A DNA stretch of 64,000 nucleotides, from NCBI GenBank assembly GCA_015064355.1, contig SVSJ01000006.1, forward strand, positions 19,873-83,872, in the 5' to 3' direction. Source of the DNA: Oscillospiraceae bacterium (GTDB lineage Bacteria; Bacillota; Clostridia; Oscillospirales; CAG-272). Positions 26,133 to 36,329 of the stretch are shown piece after piece. The translations under genes were made by a program, and so were the position numbers. The notes beneath the pieces were generated by a model. The model did not search any database. It saw only the letters and a list, made by a program, of their open reading frames with translations, and was not told the origin of the DNA. The first letter of the stretch is position 1. Every line of letters begins with the position of its first letter.

Positions 26133-26891
26133 TTGAACAAGAAAATAAAGTTATTGCTTATAGTTCTTGGTATACTAATAATTGGAGTTATTTCTGCAGT
26201 TGCACTGTATCATATGGTGTGGAACGGTGTGATACTTCTCAATAACCCCTCAAAAAGAAAATATCCTGTTCGTGGTGTGGATGTTTCCCATTATCAGGGT
26301 GATATTAACTGGGATGTCCTTTCAGGAGAAGATATAGATTTCGCATTTATTAAAGCAACTGAAGGAAGTTCATTTGTTGATGACCGATTTGCTTATAATT
26401 TTGGCAAAGCGCAGAAGTGCAGCATAGCTGTGGGAGCTTATCACTTCTTCAGTTTCAGCAGTCCCGGTGCAACACAAGCGGAAAACTTCATTAGCACAGT
26501 GTCTCCCTTTGACGGTATGCTTCCTCCGGTAATTGATCTTGAATTCTACGGTGATTTTGCCGTAAATCCGCTGTCAAAGGAAGAGGTTGACAAGGAACTT
26601 GGTTCAATGATCTCGGCCATTGAGGAATACTACGGGTTAAAGCCAATAATCTATGCCACGGAAGACAGCTACGAGCTTTATCTCGCAAATGATTACGAGG
26701 AATACGATATCTGGATCAGAAATGTCAAAACTAAAGCAAAAATGTCAGACGGTCGGCAGTGGACTTTATGGCAGTACACCAACCGAGAACAGCTCAACGG
26801 ATACAGCGGTGAAGAAAAATTCATTGATATGAACGTTTTTTTCGGAAGTGAAGAAGAATTTGCGGCGTATCCGCGGTACACCTTAAAATAA
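26133..26891 (+). CDS. Membrane-anchored GH25 lysozyme-type muramidase
   Basis: I use the TTG at 26133 because AGGAGG lies 6 bases upstream and overlaps the preceding TGA; this gives 252 residues. The track's GTG at 26118 sits on that ribosome site. A signal-anchor helix lies at about 4-28. The GH25 barrel follows, with GVDVSHYQGDINW (first catalytic Asp), FAFIKATEG, GAYHFFSF and PVIDLEF (second Asp/Glu site). It cleaves MurNAc-GlcNAc bonds of peptidoglycan outside the membrane. Coupled to the GH20 gene, which suggests joint wall-fragment turnover. Confidence 0.9.
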   Translation: MNKKIKLLLIVLGILIIGVISAVALYHMVWNGVILLNNPSKRKYPVRGVDVSHYQGDINWDVLSGEDIDFAFIKATEGSSFVDDRFAYNFGKAQKCSIAVGAYHFFSFSSPGATQAENFISTVSPFDGMLPPVIDLEFYGDFAVNPLSKEEVDKELGSMISAIEEYYGLKPIIYATEDSYELYLANDYEEYDIWIRNVKTKAKMSDGRQWTLWQYTNREQLNGYSGEEKFIDMNVFFGSEEEFAAYPRYTLK

Positions 26892-26897
26892 AAACAG

Positions 26898-26936
26898 AAA
26901 TGAGCAGTTTTTTAGGCTGCTCATTTTTTATTTTTG
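26898..26936 (+). terminator. Terminator after the GH25 gene
   Basis: AAATGAGCAG/CTGCTCATTT stem, 9-base loop, followed by TTTTTATTTTT. It overlaps the last codons of the convergent rqcH gene. Confidence 0.88.
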
Positions 26937-28691
26937 TTTCATTTTTGTGATCCGATCTTCGTCGGGGGTGACGTAAGCGGTCCAGTTGGTTGAGTATGTT
27001 ACAAATCCGGGCTTTGAGCCTGCGGGCTTTTTCACCTTGGCTACCTTGGTGTAGTCGACTGGGATCATAACACCGCCGCGAGCCTTTGAGTTGTACGCCG
27101 CTATTTCTGCCGCTTCGGTGAAAGCTTCACCTGAGGGATCGTCCTCGCCCTCCTTATTCACAAGCACAACGTGAGAGCCGGGCTGGTTCTTAACGTGGAA
27201 CCACCAATCTCCCCGGTCAGCAAGCTTTGTTGTAAGATAATCGTTGGCAATATTGTTTCTGCCGCAGAGGACTGTGTGACCGTCGGTTGTAAGGTATTTC
27301 GCGATACTGGGGGCTGATTGCTTTTTCTCCGTGTAATTCTTCATTTTGGAGGCATATCCGCTGTGGTAAAGCTCTGCACGGATCTCCGAAAGCTCCTTTT
27401 CGCCGTCTGCACGGGAGAGGGAGTCAAGAACAGAGTAAACATATTCAAGCTCCGCCTGTGCACCTTCAAGCTGTTCTGTGAGATGCACACGCGCCGCTTT
27501 GGATTTGTTATACTTTTTATAATACCGCTGGGCGTTGGCGGATGGGGTGAGCCGTTTGTCGAGTGGGATCGTTATATCCTCGTAATCCTCGCTCATATAA
27601 TTCTGGACGGTGCATTCCTCCATACCGCGATTCAGTCGGTAGATATTTGCGGTGATAAGGTCTCCCCAAAGCTTGTATTTTTCGCCCTCATCGCAAGCTG
27701 CAAGTTCATCCCGCTGGAGGTTCATCTTCTTGATGATTCTGGTTTCTGCGTTTGAGAGAAGCTTGAAAATGTCGGACATTTTCCTATGCACTCTCTCGTC
27801 ACGGCTTCGCTCACCGAAGTACACATCAATAAGCTGGCCAAAGGATTCACATTCTTCAACCTGTGCATCTCTGCCGTACTGGCGAATGTCAGTAAACGCG
27901 TACTCGATAGGTATTCCTTCGTGGTTCTTTATTACTACGGGCTTACCGCGGAGATCCTTGATCGAGTCGATCGTGGAGAAGAATTTTTCAGTAAGCTCGC
28001 GGGATGCCTCACCAAGGGTTGCGTCACACTTCCCTGCGGCTCTGTAAACTATCTCACGGGCGATGAGAGGAGAGATACCGGAGAAATTGGAGATAATAAA
28101 CTTCTCGGCAGACTTGTTCATATCCGCTTCCGACGCAAGCTTATTGAAGAATCGCAAGTCAACCGCATCGGACATAGGATCGTGCTTGTCCTGCTTGGGC
28201 GGCAGCTCGTACTTCATTCCCGACAGCACCTGCCTTTTTTCACTGGTGGTAAAGTCGATGGACTTCAGCACGCCGATGATCTTGTCTTGCTCGTCGGTTA
28301 TGATTATGTTTGAAAACCTGCCCATAAGCTCACAAATGATATGCTTCTTTGAGGCAAATCCCAAGTCATCGTGGGTGTCAAAGGTGAGTCTCGCCGCTCT
28401 TTCAAAGCCAAGCTGCTCTGCCCCCGCAAATCTCGCGCCCTGAAAATGCTTGCGAAGCATCATACAGAACATAGGCGGAGTGGCGGGGTTTTCGGTTTTT
28501 AGTTTTGTCAGATTCATTCGCGCACCGTTGCCACCTGCGGATATTGCAAGTCGATGTTCTTCACCGGCGCATCTTATCTGAAACACAGCCTCATCTCGTG
28601 AGGGCTGATATATTTTGTCTACTTTTCCGTTCGTAAGCTTTGCGTTCAGCTCTGCTATAACGAATCGGAGCATACCGGCATCGTAAGCCAT
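26928..28691 (-). CDS. rqcH: Ribosome quality-control protein RqcH (NFACT family)
   Basis: This 587-residue protein has the NFACT-N domain (MAYDAGMLRFVIAELNAKL; HRLAISAGGNGARM), two coiled-coil helices in the middle (about 280-440) and the NFACT-R domain with DWWFHVKNQPGSHVVL and RGGVMIPVDYTKVAKVKKP, trimmed core VDYTKVAKVKKP. RqcH binds stalled 50S subunits and directs alanine tailing of the nascent chain. Older annotations call it fibronectin-binding protein. It is downstream of a GNAT gene by 18 bases and cotranscribed from a minus-strand promoter at about 29.45 kb. Confidence 0.93.
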   Translation of the reverse strand: MAYDAGMLRFVIAELNAKLTNGKVDKIYQPSRDEAVFQIRCAGEEHRLAISAGGNGARMNLTKLKTENPATPPMFCMMLRKHFQGARFAGAEQLGFERAARLTFDTHDDLGFASKKHIICELMGRFSNIIITDEQDKIIGVLKSIDFTTSEKRQVLSGMKYELPPKQDKHDPMSDAVDLRFFNKLASEADMNKSAEKFIISNFSGISPLIAREIVYRAAGKCDATLGEASRELTEKFFSTIDSIKDLRGKPVVIKNHEGIPIEYAFTDIRQYGRDAQVEECESFGQLIDVYFGERSRDERVHRKMSDIFKLLSNAETRIIKKMNLQRDELAACDEGEKYKLWGDLITANIYRLNRGMEECTVQNYMSEDYEDITIPLDKRLTPSANAQRYYKKYNKSKAARVHLTEQLEGAQAELEYVYSVLDSLSRADGEKELSEIRAELYHSGYASKMKNYTEKKQSAPSIAKYLTTDGHTVLCGRNNIANDYLTTKLADRGDWWFHVKNQPGSHVVLVNKEGEDDPSGEAFTEAAEIAAYNSKARGGVMIPVDYTKVAKVKKPAGSKPGFVTYSTNWTAYVTPDEDRITKMKQK

Positions 28692-28709
28692 TTATGTCAT
28701 CCTCTCAAA

Positions 28710-29417
28710 TCAGTTTTCGTCGTCAAATTCCTTCCTGTAGCATACGAAAGGAAGTACAGTTTTATATAGCTCAAAGCCTGCAGAAACAGCGGTTTTCTTT
28801 GAAGCCTCGTTCTCGTCAGAGCAGATATACTCAACCTGCTCGCCTATGGAAATAAGATATTCCGTCAGCTTTGCAACGCAGGAGGCACCGTAGCCGCGTT
28901 TTCTGTAATCGGGAGCGCACTCTACGGTGATCTCGGCAAATCCGTCATCTGCTGATATATCATTAAGTCCCGCGAAGGAAACGATCCTGTCGCCGTCCTT
29001 GATTACAGCCATTCGATCCATTGGGTCTTCAGGGTCAAGGGCAAACTCGTCAAGAGGGAGGGATTCGTCATAGTCCGCACCGTCAAGGGTGTCGATGATC
29101 TCGCACTCCGGTAGTATCTTTGAGGTATCCGGTATATTGCAACGGTATTCCAGATGCACCCGGCAAGCGTCACCGTCTGATTCGTAATCAAGCTCGTCCA
29201 TTATAGGAATAAGCTTTGCGTAAAGGAACGCCTTTGCCTCGGGCGAGGTTGGGTCAGAAGAAAACTTTTTATCAAACTCCTCTGCTATATCTATGCAAAA
29301 AGAATAAGCAAGGATCTCCATTCCATCGTCTGTAATTGACAGCTCAAATGGCACCGCTATATGGTGGCGAGTGCTGATTATCTCATCTTCAAACTGCTTG
29401 TCTTCCGCTCTTACCAT
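28710..29417 (-). CDS. GNAT-family N-acetyltransferase
   Basis: The 235-residue protein has a divergent N-terminal half and a C-terminal GNAT fold (about 125-225), with AEITVECAPDYRKRGYGAS as the acetyl-CoA-binding motif A (RKRGYG, the RxxGxG/A loop) and SDENEASKKTAVSAGFEL as motif B. The acceptor substrate is unknown. It is first in a two-gene operon with rqcH. ATG with GAGGAAG-type ribosome site. Confidence 0.8.
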   Translation of the reverse strand: MVRAEDKQFEDEIISTRHHIAVPFELSITDDGMEILAYSFCIDIAEEFDKKFSSDPTSPEAKAFLYAKLIPIMDELDYESDGDACRVHLEYRCNIPDTSKILPECEIIDTLDGADYDESLPLDEFALDPEDPMDRMAVIKDGDRIVSFAGLNDISADDGFAEITVECAPDYRKRGYGASCVAKLTEYLISIGEQVEYICSDENEASKKTAVSAGFELYKTVLPFVCYRKEFDDEN

Positions 29418-29451
29418 TTCTTCCTCCTATAGATTCCCTGTTATGGAATAT

Positions 29452-29481
29452 ATTGTAACTTATGAGGCTCCCGAAAGTCAA
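29452..29481 (-). promoter_or_regulatory. Promoter of the GNAT-rqcH operon
   Basis: On the minus strand, TTGACT, 18 bases, TACAAT, about 35 bases upstream of the ATG. Confidence 0.6.
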
Positions 29482-29736
29482 CCGTATTTTTATGAACAAA
29501 AGTGTCTTTCGGTAATTATAAGGTGAAATATTAGCAAATAATTCCTTGTGTGGCTTAAAAATCCCGTAAACTAAACAATAATTGATGATAATCAGGAGAA
29601 AAAGTTACAAATAATCAAAAACAGGTATGGAAATTTCCCCGGAGATATGTTATAATGTAGGATAAGTATGTTATCATGCGATAAGTATTAGATAAATAGT
29701 TATACCCTATACCCGGCACAGGAAAGGAAATTTATT
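29482..29736. promoter_or_regulatory. lon upstream region
   Basis: AT-rich spacer upstream of lon. A TATAAT (29651-29656) with a weak TGGAAA -35 at 17 bases is the best promoter candidate. I looked for a CtsR-type heptad repeat and a CIRCE palindrome, the usual stress operators of Firmicutes, and saw neither. No ORF. Confidence 0.45.
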
Positions 29737-32172
29737 ATGCCAAGATATATAGAAAAAGCTGAAAAGCTTACATTGCCTGTAATCCCCCTCCGCGGCATTG
29801 TGGCGTTTCCCTCTATCCCGCTCAATTTCGAGCTGGAAAGAGAGATCTCCAAGAACGCCTGCCAGGCTGCATTAAACGGTGATATGATGGTGTTCCTCCT
29901 TACGCAGAAGGATATTAACGTAGACGACCCCAAAGAGGGCGATCTCTACTCCGTAGGTTGCGTGGCAAAGATCAAGCAGTCTCTGAAGAAACCCCAAGGC
30001 GGCAACATCAGAGTTGTTGCAGAAGGCTACTGCCGCGCTTCTGTTATGGAGCTTCGCCGTGAAAACGGTTGCTTCTACGCTGACGTTATGTCAAAGACCA
30101 TCACAGCAGATTTCAACATGAATGATCTCAAGACTGAGGCGATCATCAGCGAAACAATGAACACCCTCGACGAGATGCTTCGCTATATTCCCTCTTTCTC
30201 CGATGATTTCATCGTAACTGCAAGCTCTATCACAAATCCCGGACTTCTCGCCGACTTTATTGCCTCCAGCGTATTTGTACGCTTCCAGGACAAAGCGGAG
30301 ATCCTTGAAGTTTTCGATCCTATGAAGAGAGCTGAAAAGGCTATCATTCTCATGAAAAATGAGATGAAGCTTCTTCAGGCTGAGCTTGAAATCCAGCGCA
30401 AGGTTAAGAAGTCCATTGACGATAATCAGCGAGATTACTATCTCCGTGAGCAGCTCAAGGCTATTGAAAGCGAGCTTGGTATTGACGAGGATTCTGCGGA
30501 GCTTACGAAGAAAGTTGCTGCTGTAAAGCTTCCAGCAGAAGTAAAAGAAAGACTCGAAAAAGAAATAACAAAGCTCGGCAAGACTCCCCAGGGCTCACCT
30601 GAGGCTGCGGTTATCCGAAATTACGTGGAGACCTGTCTCGAGATCCCGTGGAGCACCAAGACCAAGGACAGAGTTGACATTGATGCGGCTCGCAAGATCC
30701 TTGACGCAGACCACGATGGTCTAACAAAAATCAAGGAGCGTATCCTCGAGTATCTCGCTGTAAAGCAGCTTAACCCTGAACTGAAGAATCAGATTATCTG
30801 CTTCGTTGGCCCTCCCGGAGTCGGTAAAACATCCCTCGGTGCATCTATCGCACGTGCTATGAAGCGCAAGTATGTTCGAGTTTCTCTGGGCGGTATCCGG
30901 GACGAAAGCGACATCCGCGGTCACAGAAAGACATACATCGGATCTATGCCCGGACGCATTATTACTGCTCTTACACAGTGCGGTTCACTTAACCCGGTTA
31001 TGCTTCTGGACGAGGTTGACAAAATGTGCTCCGATGTACACGGCGATCCGGCTTCTGCTCTTCTCGAGGTTCTCGACGGCGAGCAAAACAAGGCTTTCCG
31101 CGATCACTTTATCGAGCTTCCCGTGGACCTCTCCGACTGTATGTTCATTGCAACTGCAAATACACTTGACACAATCCCTCGTCCCCTTCTCGACCGTATG
31201 GAAGTCATCGAGCTTCATACATACACCCCTGCCGAGAAGCTGGCTATCGCAAAGAATCACCTCCTTCCCAAGCAGCTCAAGCGCCACGGTCTCAACAAGC
31301 GTATGCTGAAGATCACCGACGCTGCAATCGAAGAGATCATTGCAGGATACACCCGTGAATCCGGTGTACGTAATCTTGAACGTGAGATCGCTTCTCTCTG
31401 CAGGAAAGGCGCCAAGGTTATCGTTGAAGAAGGCAAAAAGTCCGTTACCATTGACAAGGTTAACATGGAAGCCTACCTCGGTCCGCGAAAGATCATTGAC
31501 GATTCCCTCTCCGAGCGCGATCTTGTTGGCGTAACAAACGGCCTTGCATACACCGAGGTTGGCGGAGATATGCTCAAGGTTGAGGTTCTCGCCGTTGATG
31601 GCAGCGGTAAAATCGAGCTAACGGGAACTCTTGGCGACGTTATGAAGGAATCCGCTCATATTGCCGTAACATACACCCGCGCTCACTGCGACAAGTTCGG
31701 TATCCCCGCAGATTTCTATAAGACAAAAGATCTACATATCCACGTACCTGAGGGAGCAGTTCCCAAGGATGGCCCCAGCGCCGGCGTGACTATGACAACT
31801 TCAATTATCAGTGCCCTTTCCAAAATCCCCGTCCGCCGCGATATTGCCATGACAGGTGAGATCACCCTTACAGGCCGCGTTCTTGCAATCGGCGGTCTCC
31901 GCGAAAAGTCCACTGCCGCTTACGCTATGGGCATCCGCACTATTCTCATTCCTGCGGACAATATGCGTGACGTGCATGAGCTTGATTCCGTTGTGGCGCA
32001 AGAGGTTAAGTTCATTCCCTGCTCCACCCTTGACGACGTACTTCGCGTTGCCCTAGTGAGAGAAAGAGAATTCGACATTGACCTTTCCGACAATGAAAAA
32101 GCAGACAAAAGAGACGAAAAGAAGATCGTGGTTCAGCCTTCCAAGGGGAAGCGAATCTACGGTACAGTATAA
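29737..32172 (+). CDS. lon: ATP-dependent protease Lon
   Basis: The 811-residue protein has all Lon parts: N-terminal LON substrate domain ([14 protein letters not shown]), a helical linker with [13 protein letters not shown], the AAA+ domain (Walker [10 protein letters not shown] about 355; Walker [11 protein letters not shown]) and the C-terminal serine protease domain. Its Ser-Lys dyad lies in DGPSAGVTM (Ser about 681) and [10 protein letters not shown] (Lys about 723). It degrades misfolded and regulatory proteins in the cytoplasm. AGGAAAGGAAA ribosome site. It leads a long plus-strand gene cluster, with engB following 12 bases later, as in many Firmicutes. Confidence 0.97.
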   Translation: MPRYIEKAEKLTLPVIPLRGIVAFPSIPLNFELEREISKNACQAALNGDMMVFLLTQKDINVDDPKEGDLYSVGCVAKIKQSLKKPQGGNIRVVAEGYCRASVMELRRENGCFYADVMSKTITADFNMNDLKTEAIISETMNTLDEMLRYIPSFSDDFIVTASSITNPGLLADFIASSVFVRFQDKAEILEVFDPMKRAEKAIILMKNEMKLLQAELEIQRKVKKSIDDNQRDYYLREQLKAIESELGIDEDSAELTKKVAAVKLPAEVKERLEKEITKLGKTPQGSPEAAVIRNYVETCLEIPWSTKTKDRVDIDAARKILDADHDGLTKIKERILEYLAVKQLNPELKNQIICFVGPPGVGKTSLGASIARAMKRKYVRVSLGGIRDESDIRGHRKTYIGSMPGRIITALTQCGSLNPVMLLDEVDKMCSDVHGDPASALLEVLDGEQNKAFRDHFIELPVDLSDCMFIATANTLDTIPRPLLDRMEVIELHTYTPAEKLAIAKNHLLPKQLKRHGLNKRMLKITDAAIEEIIAGYTRESGVRNLEREIASLCRKGAKVIVEEGKKSVTIDKVNMEAYLGPRKIIDDSLSERDLVGVTNGLAYTEVGGDMLKVEVLAVDGSGKIELTGTLGDVMKESAHIAVTYTRAHCDKFGIPADFYKTKDLHIHVPEGAVPKDGPSAGVTMTTSIISALSKIPVRRDIAMTGEITLTGRVLAIGGLREKSTAAYAMGIRTILIPADNMRDVHELDSVVAQEVKFIPCSTLDDVLRVALVREREFDIDLSDNEKADKRDEKKIVVQPSKGKRIYGTV

Positions 32173-32184
32173 CAAAGGTGAATT

Positions 32185-32784
32185 ATGAAACCGAATCTTA
32201 ATAACGTTTCACTAAAAATATCCGCAGGTATTCCAAAACAGTTTCCTGCCGACCGTCTGCCTCAGGTTGCTTTTTCCGGCAGATCAAACGTTGGTAAAAG
32301 CTCCCTGATCAACTCTCTTCTCAACAGAAAGAGCCTTGCTCGTGTCAGCGGTGAGCCCGGAAAGACCATCACAGTCAATTTCTACGATATCGACAAGAAG
32401 ATGTACCTTGTTGACCTGCCGGGATACGGCTACGCAAAGCGCACAAAGGAAGACAAGATCAAGTGGTCCAACCTTACCGACGGTTATTTTACAAATAATA
32501 AGAATATTGACTCTGTAAAGCTTATTTGCCAACTTATCGACAGCCGTACAGGCCCCACAGACGACGACTACGACATGCTCTACTATCTCCGCGAGACAGG
32601 GATGCCCCACATCATCGTCGCAACAAAGACTGACAAGCTCAATGCTACAGAAAAAGCAAAATTCAAAGAGATCATTGAGGGCGACGAGCTTACTGCCGAC
32701 CTTCCCGTGATCATGTGCTCCGCGAAGTCCAATCTCGGACGCGATGATCTGTGGCGTCAGCTTTATGCATACTGCAAACTCTAA
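32185..32784 (+). CDS. engB: Ribosome-biogenesis GTPase EngB (YsxC/YihA)
   Basis: The 199-residue small GTPase has G1 GRSNVGKSS, G3 DLPGYGYA, G4 TKTD and G5 SAKSN, and the EngB-typical LPQVAFSGRSNVGKSSLIN, trimmed core AFSGRSNVGKSSLIN. It acts in 50S subunit assembly. Location after lon matches the conserved lon-engB pairing. Confidence 0.96.
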   Translation: MKPNLNNVSLKISAGIPKQFPADRLPQVAFSGRSNVGKSSLINSLLNRKSLARVSGEPGKTITVNFYDIDKKMYLVDLPGYGYAKRTKEDKIKWSNLTDGYFTNNKNIDSVKLICQLIDSRTGPTDDDYDMLYYLRETGMPHIIVATKTDKLNATEKAKFKEIIEGDELTADLPVIMCSAKSNLGRDDLWRQLYAYCKL

Positions 32785-32813
32785 TTCCATTTATCCAAAA
32801 AGAGGCTATTAAA

Positions 32814-34112
32814 ATGATCCTTCACCCCACTTACGATATAAACGATCAGGGTCACCTGACTATCGGCGGTCTTGACTCCGTTCTGCTTGCCGGAGAGTTT
32901 GGCACTCCCGCATATTTCCTTGACACAGATGCTGTAAGAAATATGTGCCGCCTTTACAAAAGATGCTTCGCCAAGTATTTCGGCGAGAATTCCATTCCCG
33001 TTTACGCAGGCAAAGCTCTTTGCTACAAGGGTCTCTACTCTCTCATTGCAGAGGAGGGCCTTTGCGCAGACTGCGTATCCTCCGGCGAGCTGTACACAGC
33101 AAATGCCGCAGGATTTCCTATGGACAAGGTGTTCTTCCACGGCAACAACAAGACTGACTCCGATCTCCGTTATGCTCTCGAGGTGGGTGTCGGACATATC
33201 GTAGTTGACGGAATTGACGAACTTCTTGCTCTCGACGGTATAGCAGGGGAAATGGGCAAAAATCCCACCATTCTCCTCCGCATCACCCCCGGTATCGACC
33301 CTCACACTCATCAGAAGATCGTAACCGGAAACGTTGACTCCAAATTCGGTATGGCGATCCTTACAGGTCAGGCATTCGAATTTGTTAAGGCTGCTCTTGA
33401 GTGCAATAATCTTACTCTCGACGGATTCCACTGTCACGTTGGTTCCCAGATTTTTGATATTGATCCTTTCACAGAAGCTTGCGACATTATGCTGGCATTT
33501 GTTGCAAAGGTCAAGGGTCTCTACGGATACGAAGCAAAGATCCTCAATATCGGCGGCGGATTCGGTGTTCGCTATACTGAGGATGATCCCCAGATCGACT
33601 ACGAAGCAAACATTCGCGCGCTTGGCGAAGAAATTGATAAGATGTGCGCAGAATACAAAATAGACAAGCCTATGCTTCTTATGGAACCCGGTCGTTCAAT
33701 CGTCGCGGCAGCCGGTGCTACCCTTTATACCTGTGGCACAGTAAAGTCCGTAACCGGATTCAGAAATTACGTTTCCGTAGACGGCGGTATGCCCGATAAT
33801 CCAAGATATACCCTGTATCAATCGAAATACACCATTCTTAATGCAACACGTGCGAATGCCCCCGCAGATTTTCCCTGTACTGTCAGCGGACGCTGCTGTG
33901 AAAGCGGTGACCTTCTTGCTGAGGGAATCAGCATGGCTACACCAAAGCGCGGCGATATAATCGCAACTCTGGTTACCGGGGCGTATAACTACTCTATGGC
34001 GTCAAATTACAACAGAATCCCGAGAGCTCCCATCATTGAAATCAGCGGTGGTGTCGCAAAGGTAGCTGTTCGCCGCGAAACATTCGCTGACGTTGCTTCC
34101 CTTGATATTTAA
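32814..34112 (+). CDS. lysA: Diaminopimelate decarboxylase LysA
   Basis: The track starts inside engB; the ATG at 32814 with AGAGG upstream gives the usual 432 residues. Fold type III PLP enzyme: YAGKALCYKGL carries the PLP lysine, VSSGELYTA, HCHVGSQI, LNIGGGFGVRY, EPGRSIVA and the catalytic CxxCESGD-like GRCCESGDLLAEG motif. It makes L-lysine from meso-diaminopimelate. It lies 29 bases after engB in the same transcription unit. Confidence 0.96.
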   Translation: MILHPTYDINDQGHLTIGGLDSVLLAGEFGTPAYFLDTDAVRNMCRLYKRCFAKYFGENSIPVYAGKALCYKGLYSLIAEEGLCADCVSSGELYTANAAGFPMDKVFFHGNNKTDSDLRYALEVGVGHIVVDGIDELLALDGIAGEMGKNPTILLRITPGIDPHTHQKIVTGNVDSKFGMAILTGQAFEFVKAALECNNLTLDGFHCHVGSQIFDIDPFTEACDIMLAFVAKVKGLYGYEAKILNIGGGFGVRYTEDDPQIDYEANIRALGEEIDKMCAEYKIDKPMLLMEPGRSIVAAAGATLYTCGTVKSVTGFRNYVSVDGGMPDNPRYTLYQSKYTILNATRANAPADFPCTVSGRCCESGDLLAEGISMATPKRGDIIATLVTGAYNYSMASNYNRIPRAPIIEISGGVAKVAVRRETFADVASLDI

Positions 34113-34124
34113 CGGAGGTCAGAA

Positions 34125-34841
34125 TTGTTTAATTTTACTGTTCAGGACGTTATTGATATCCTGTATAGAATTCCATGTGTGCTTATTGCGCTGATCCTTC
34201 ACGAGGTCGCCCACGGCTGGGTTGCTTATAAGCTTGGCGACCCCACAGCGCGAAACCTTGGCCGATTGACCCTTAATCCCCTGAAGCATTTGAACCCTAT
34301 CGGCACCCTGTGTATGATATTCTTCCGCTTCGGCTGGGCCAATCCCGTTCCCGTTAATATGCGCTACTTTAAAAAGCCCAGACGGGACATGGCCATTGTC
34401 GCTCTTGCAGGACCTGTCACAAATATGATCCTTGCGGTCATTGGCGGATTACTGTATGCTACATTCTTCAAATTTTTCCTCTCGAATGATATAGTTACCT
34501 ACAGCTATTACATTGGGAACACCGCCGCTCTGCCCCCTGCTACTTTTTGGATTTCCTTGAAGGTAGCGCTGGTGGAAATGTCACTTACGTTTATGTTTTT
34601 GAATATCTCTCTGGCTGTGTTCAATTTGATTCCTATCAATCCCCTTGACGGATCGAGGATCCTTCATTTGCTCCTCCCTGCTAAGGCTTACTACTGGCTT
34701 ATGCAGCACGAGCGTTATATTATGATAGGTCTTATGGTCCTCCTTTGGACCGGCATTATCACAAAGCCCCTTTCTGCCGTTGTTATGTGGGTAGCTAACG
34801 GCATCATTGATATTATTACTTTAATTCCGTTCTTTGGGTAA
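34125..34841 (+). CDS. Site-2 protease family (M50) membrane metalloprotease
   Basis: The 238-residue membrane protein has the zinc motif HEVAH in LILHEVAHGWVAYKLGD and the distal ligand motif NPLDGSRIL, plus FGWANPVPVN, typical of YwhC/SpoIVFB-like site-2 proteases. It would cut membrane or lipid-embedded substrates; the target is unknown. It starts with TTG 7-8 bases after GGAGG and follows lysA by 12 bases, just upstream of scpA, an arrangement seen in other Clostridia. Confidence 0.9.
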   Translation: MFNFTVQDVIDILYRIPCVLIALILHEVAHGWVAYKLGDPTARNLGRLTLNPLKHLNPIGTLCMIFFRFGWANPVPVNMRYFKKPRRDMAIVALAGPVTNMILAVIGGLLYATFFKFFLSNDIVTYSYYIGNTAALPPATFWISLKVALVEMSLTFMFLNISLAVFNLIPINPLDGSRILHLLLPAKAYYWLMQHERYIMIGLMVLLWTGIITKPLSAVVMWVANGIIDIITLIPFFG

Positions 34842-34844
34842 ATT

Positions 34845-35624
34845 ATGGAAATTATTAATTACAAATTTGAGTTATTTGAGGGTCCCTTGGATCTGCTTCT
34901 CACATTGGTTGAAAAGAATAAAGTGAAAATCGAGGATATCCCTATTGACCTCATTTGCGATCAGTATATGGAGTATATCCGCGAGGCTTCCCTTTACAAT
35001 ATTGAGCTTGCATGCGAGTTTTTATATATGGCAAGTGAACTTATGCTTATCAAGAGCCGTATGCTCCTGCCACGAGATCCCGAAAAGGATGAGGACCCCA
35101 GAAAGATCCTTATTGACGCCATCCTCGAATATCAAAAGGCAAAGCTTGCAGCAACAGAGCTATCCGATCTTTATATGGAATACGGCACCCGTATGGTTAA
35201 GGAAACCGATGACATCTCTCCTGACAAGACTTATGTTGCGGATCATTCCATAGAGCTTCTTCGTGCGGCGCTTATTCACGTATTCACAGAAACAAAACTA
35301 AACGAGAAAACCGCTCAAAAGGAATTTGACAACATCGTAAACGCACCGAGAATCCCCGTGCATACGATCATCACAAATCTTCTGACCAATCTTCGTCAGG
35401 GCGACGTTTTCCTTGATGGATTCCTTCGCGATTCCGAAAACAAGTCGGAAATAATCGCAAAGTTCATTGGTATTCTCGAGCTGCTCAAATCCCACATCAT
35501 CTCAATTAACGATGATATGGCTGATCCGGAAACCGGTGTAACAAATATGGCAACCCACGCAAAGATCTCCCTTATTGCGTCTGATGCGGAAATAGAATTC
35601 TCCGCTCTTGACAGTTATCAATAA
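34845..35624 (+). CDS. scpA: Segregation and condensation protein A
   Basis: The 259-residue kleisin starts with YKFELFEGPLDLLLTLVEKNKVKIEDIPI, trimmed core FEGPLDLLLTLVEKNKV, the ScpA signature, followed by ASELMLIKSRMLLP. It bridges the SMC heads and works with ScpB in chromosome organisation. Three bases separate it from the M50 gene and its end is 19 bases from the scpB ATG. Confidence 0.96.
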   Translation: MEIINYKFELFEGPLDLLLTLVEKNKVKIEDIPIDLICDQYMEYIREASLYNIELACEFLYMASELMLIKSRMLLPRDPEKDEDPRKILIDAILEYQKAKLAATELSDLYMEYGTRMVKETDDISPDKTYVADHSIELLRAALIHVFTETKLNEKTAQKEFDNIVNAPRIPVHTIITNLLTNLRQGDVFLDGFLRDSENKSEIIAKFIGILELLKSHIISINDDMADPETGVTNMATHAKISLIASDAEIEFSALDSYQ

Positions 35625-35643
35625 AAGTATAGGATTTAAAGTT

Positions 35644-36282
35644 ATGGACAATACAAATCAACTCCCTATTAACGAAGGACCCAACTACTCAATGGAAGAG
35701 CGTTTTGCAATTATCGAAGCGTGTCTTTTCGCCGCAGGTCACCCCCTTACATACGAAAGACTCGCGGACGTTTTGAATCTTACAGTAGCGGAATGCGAGG
35801 ACACCGTTGAAAAAATGGCGGCTGTGTATAACAATGACGCTCCCATTCCCCGGGGTGTTATGCTTGTGAGATTCCCCGAATCCTGCCAGCTTTGCACAAA
35901 GGAAGCCTATGGCGACCAGATCAAGATCGCTCTGGGTATGAAGCGTGGCGGTAATCTCTCCCAGTCTCTTCTTGAAGTTCTTGCTGTTATAGCTTACAAT
36001 CAGCCTACAACTCGTGCCTTTGTTGATGCGGTACGCGGTGTTGACTCCAGCTATGCAGTTGGCGCTCTTACAGAAAAGGATCTCATTGAGCAGTGCGGCA
36101 GACTTGATGCCCCAGGACGTCCTTCCCTTTATCGCACCACAACAAAATTCCTCAGAGTATTCGGTATCTCCGAGCTTTCCGAGCTTCCCACCATTACTCT
36201 GAGAAATGATAACGGCGAACCCGTTGAGATCACCCCTACTGCCGATCCCTTGACCGAGCAGGTGGGAATGGATATCGATTAA
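35644..36282 (+). CDS. scpB: Segregation and condensation protein B
   Basis: The 212-residue protein has two winged-helix domains: FAIIEACLFAAGHPLTYERLADVL (trimmed core ACLFAAGHPLTYERLADVL) and SLLEVLAVIAYNQPTTRAFVDAVRGVDS (trimmed core VLAVIAYNQPTTR). It dimerises and binds ScpA in the SMC complex. The track begins at a TTG inside scpA; the ATG at 35644 is a better fit to family length, though the ribosome site (AGGA, 10 bases upstream) is weak. Confidence 0.94.
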   Translation: MDNTNQLPINEGPNYSMEERFAIIEACLFAAGHPLTYERLADVLNLTVAECEDTVEKMAAVYNNDAPIPRGVMLVRFPESCQLCTKEAYGDQIKIALGMKRGGNLSQSLLEVLAVIAYNQPTTRAFVDAVRGVDSSYAVGALTEKDLIEQCGRLDAPGRPSLYRTTTKFLRVFGISELSELPTITLRNDNGEPVEITPTADPLTEQVGMDID

Positions 36283-36329
36283 TTCGATAATCATAGTTAA
36301 TTCAAATTTTGCAAACGGAGGTGAGTGGC

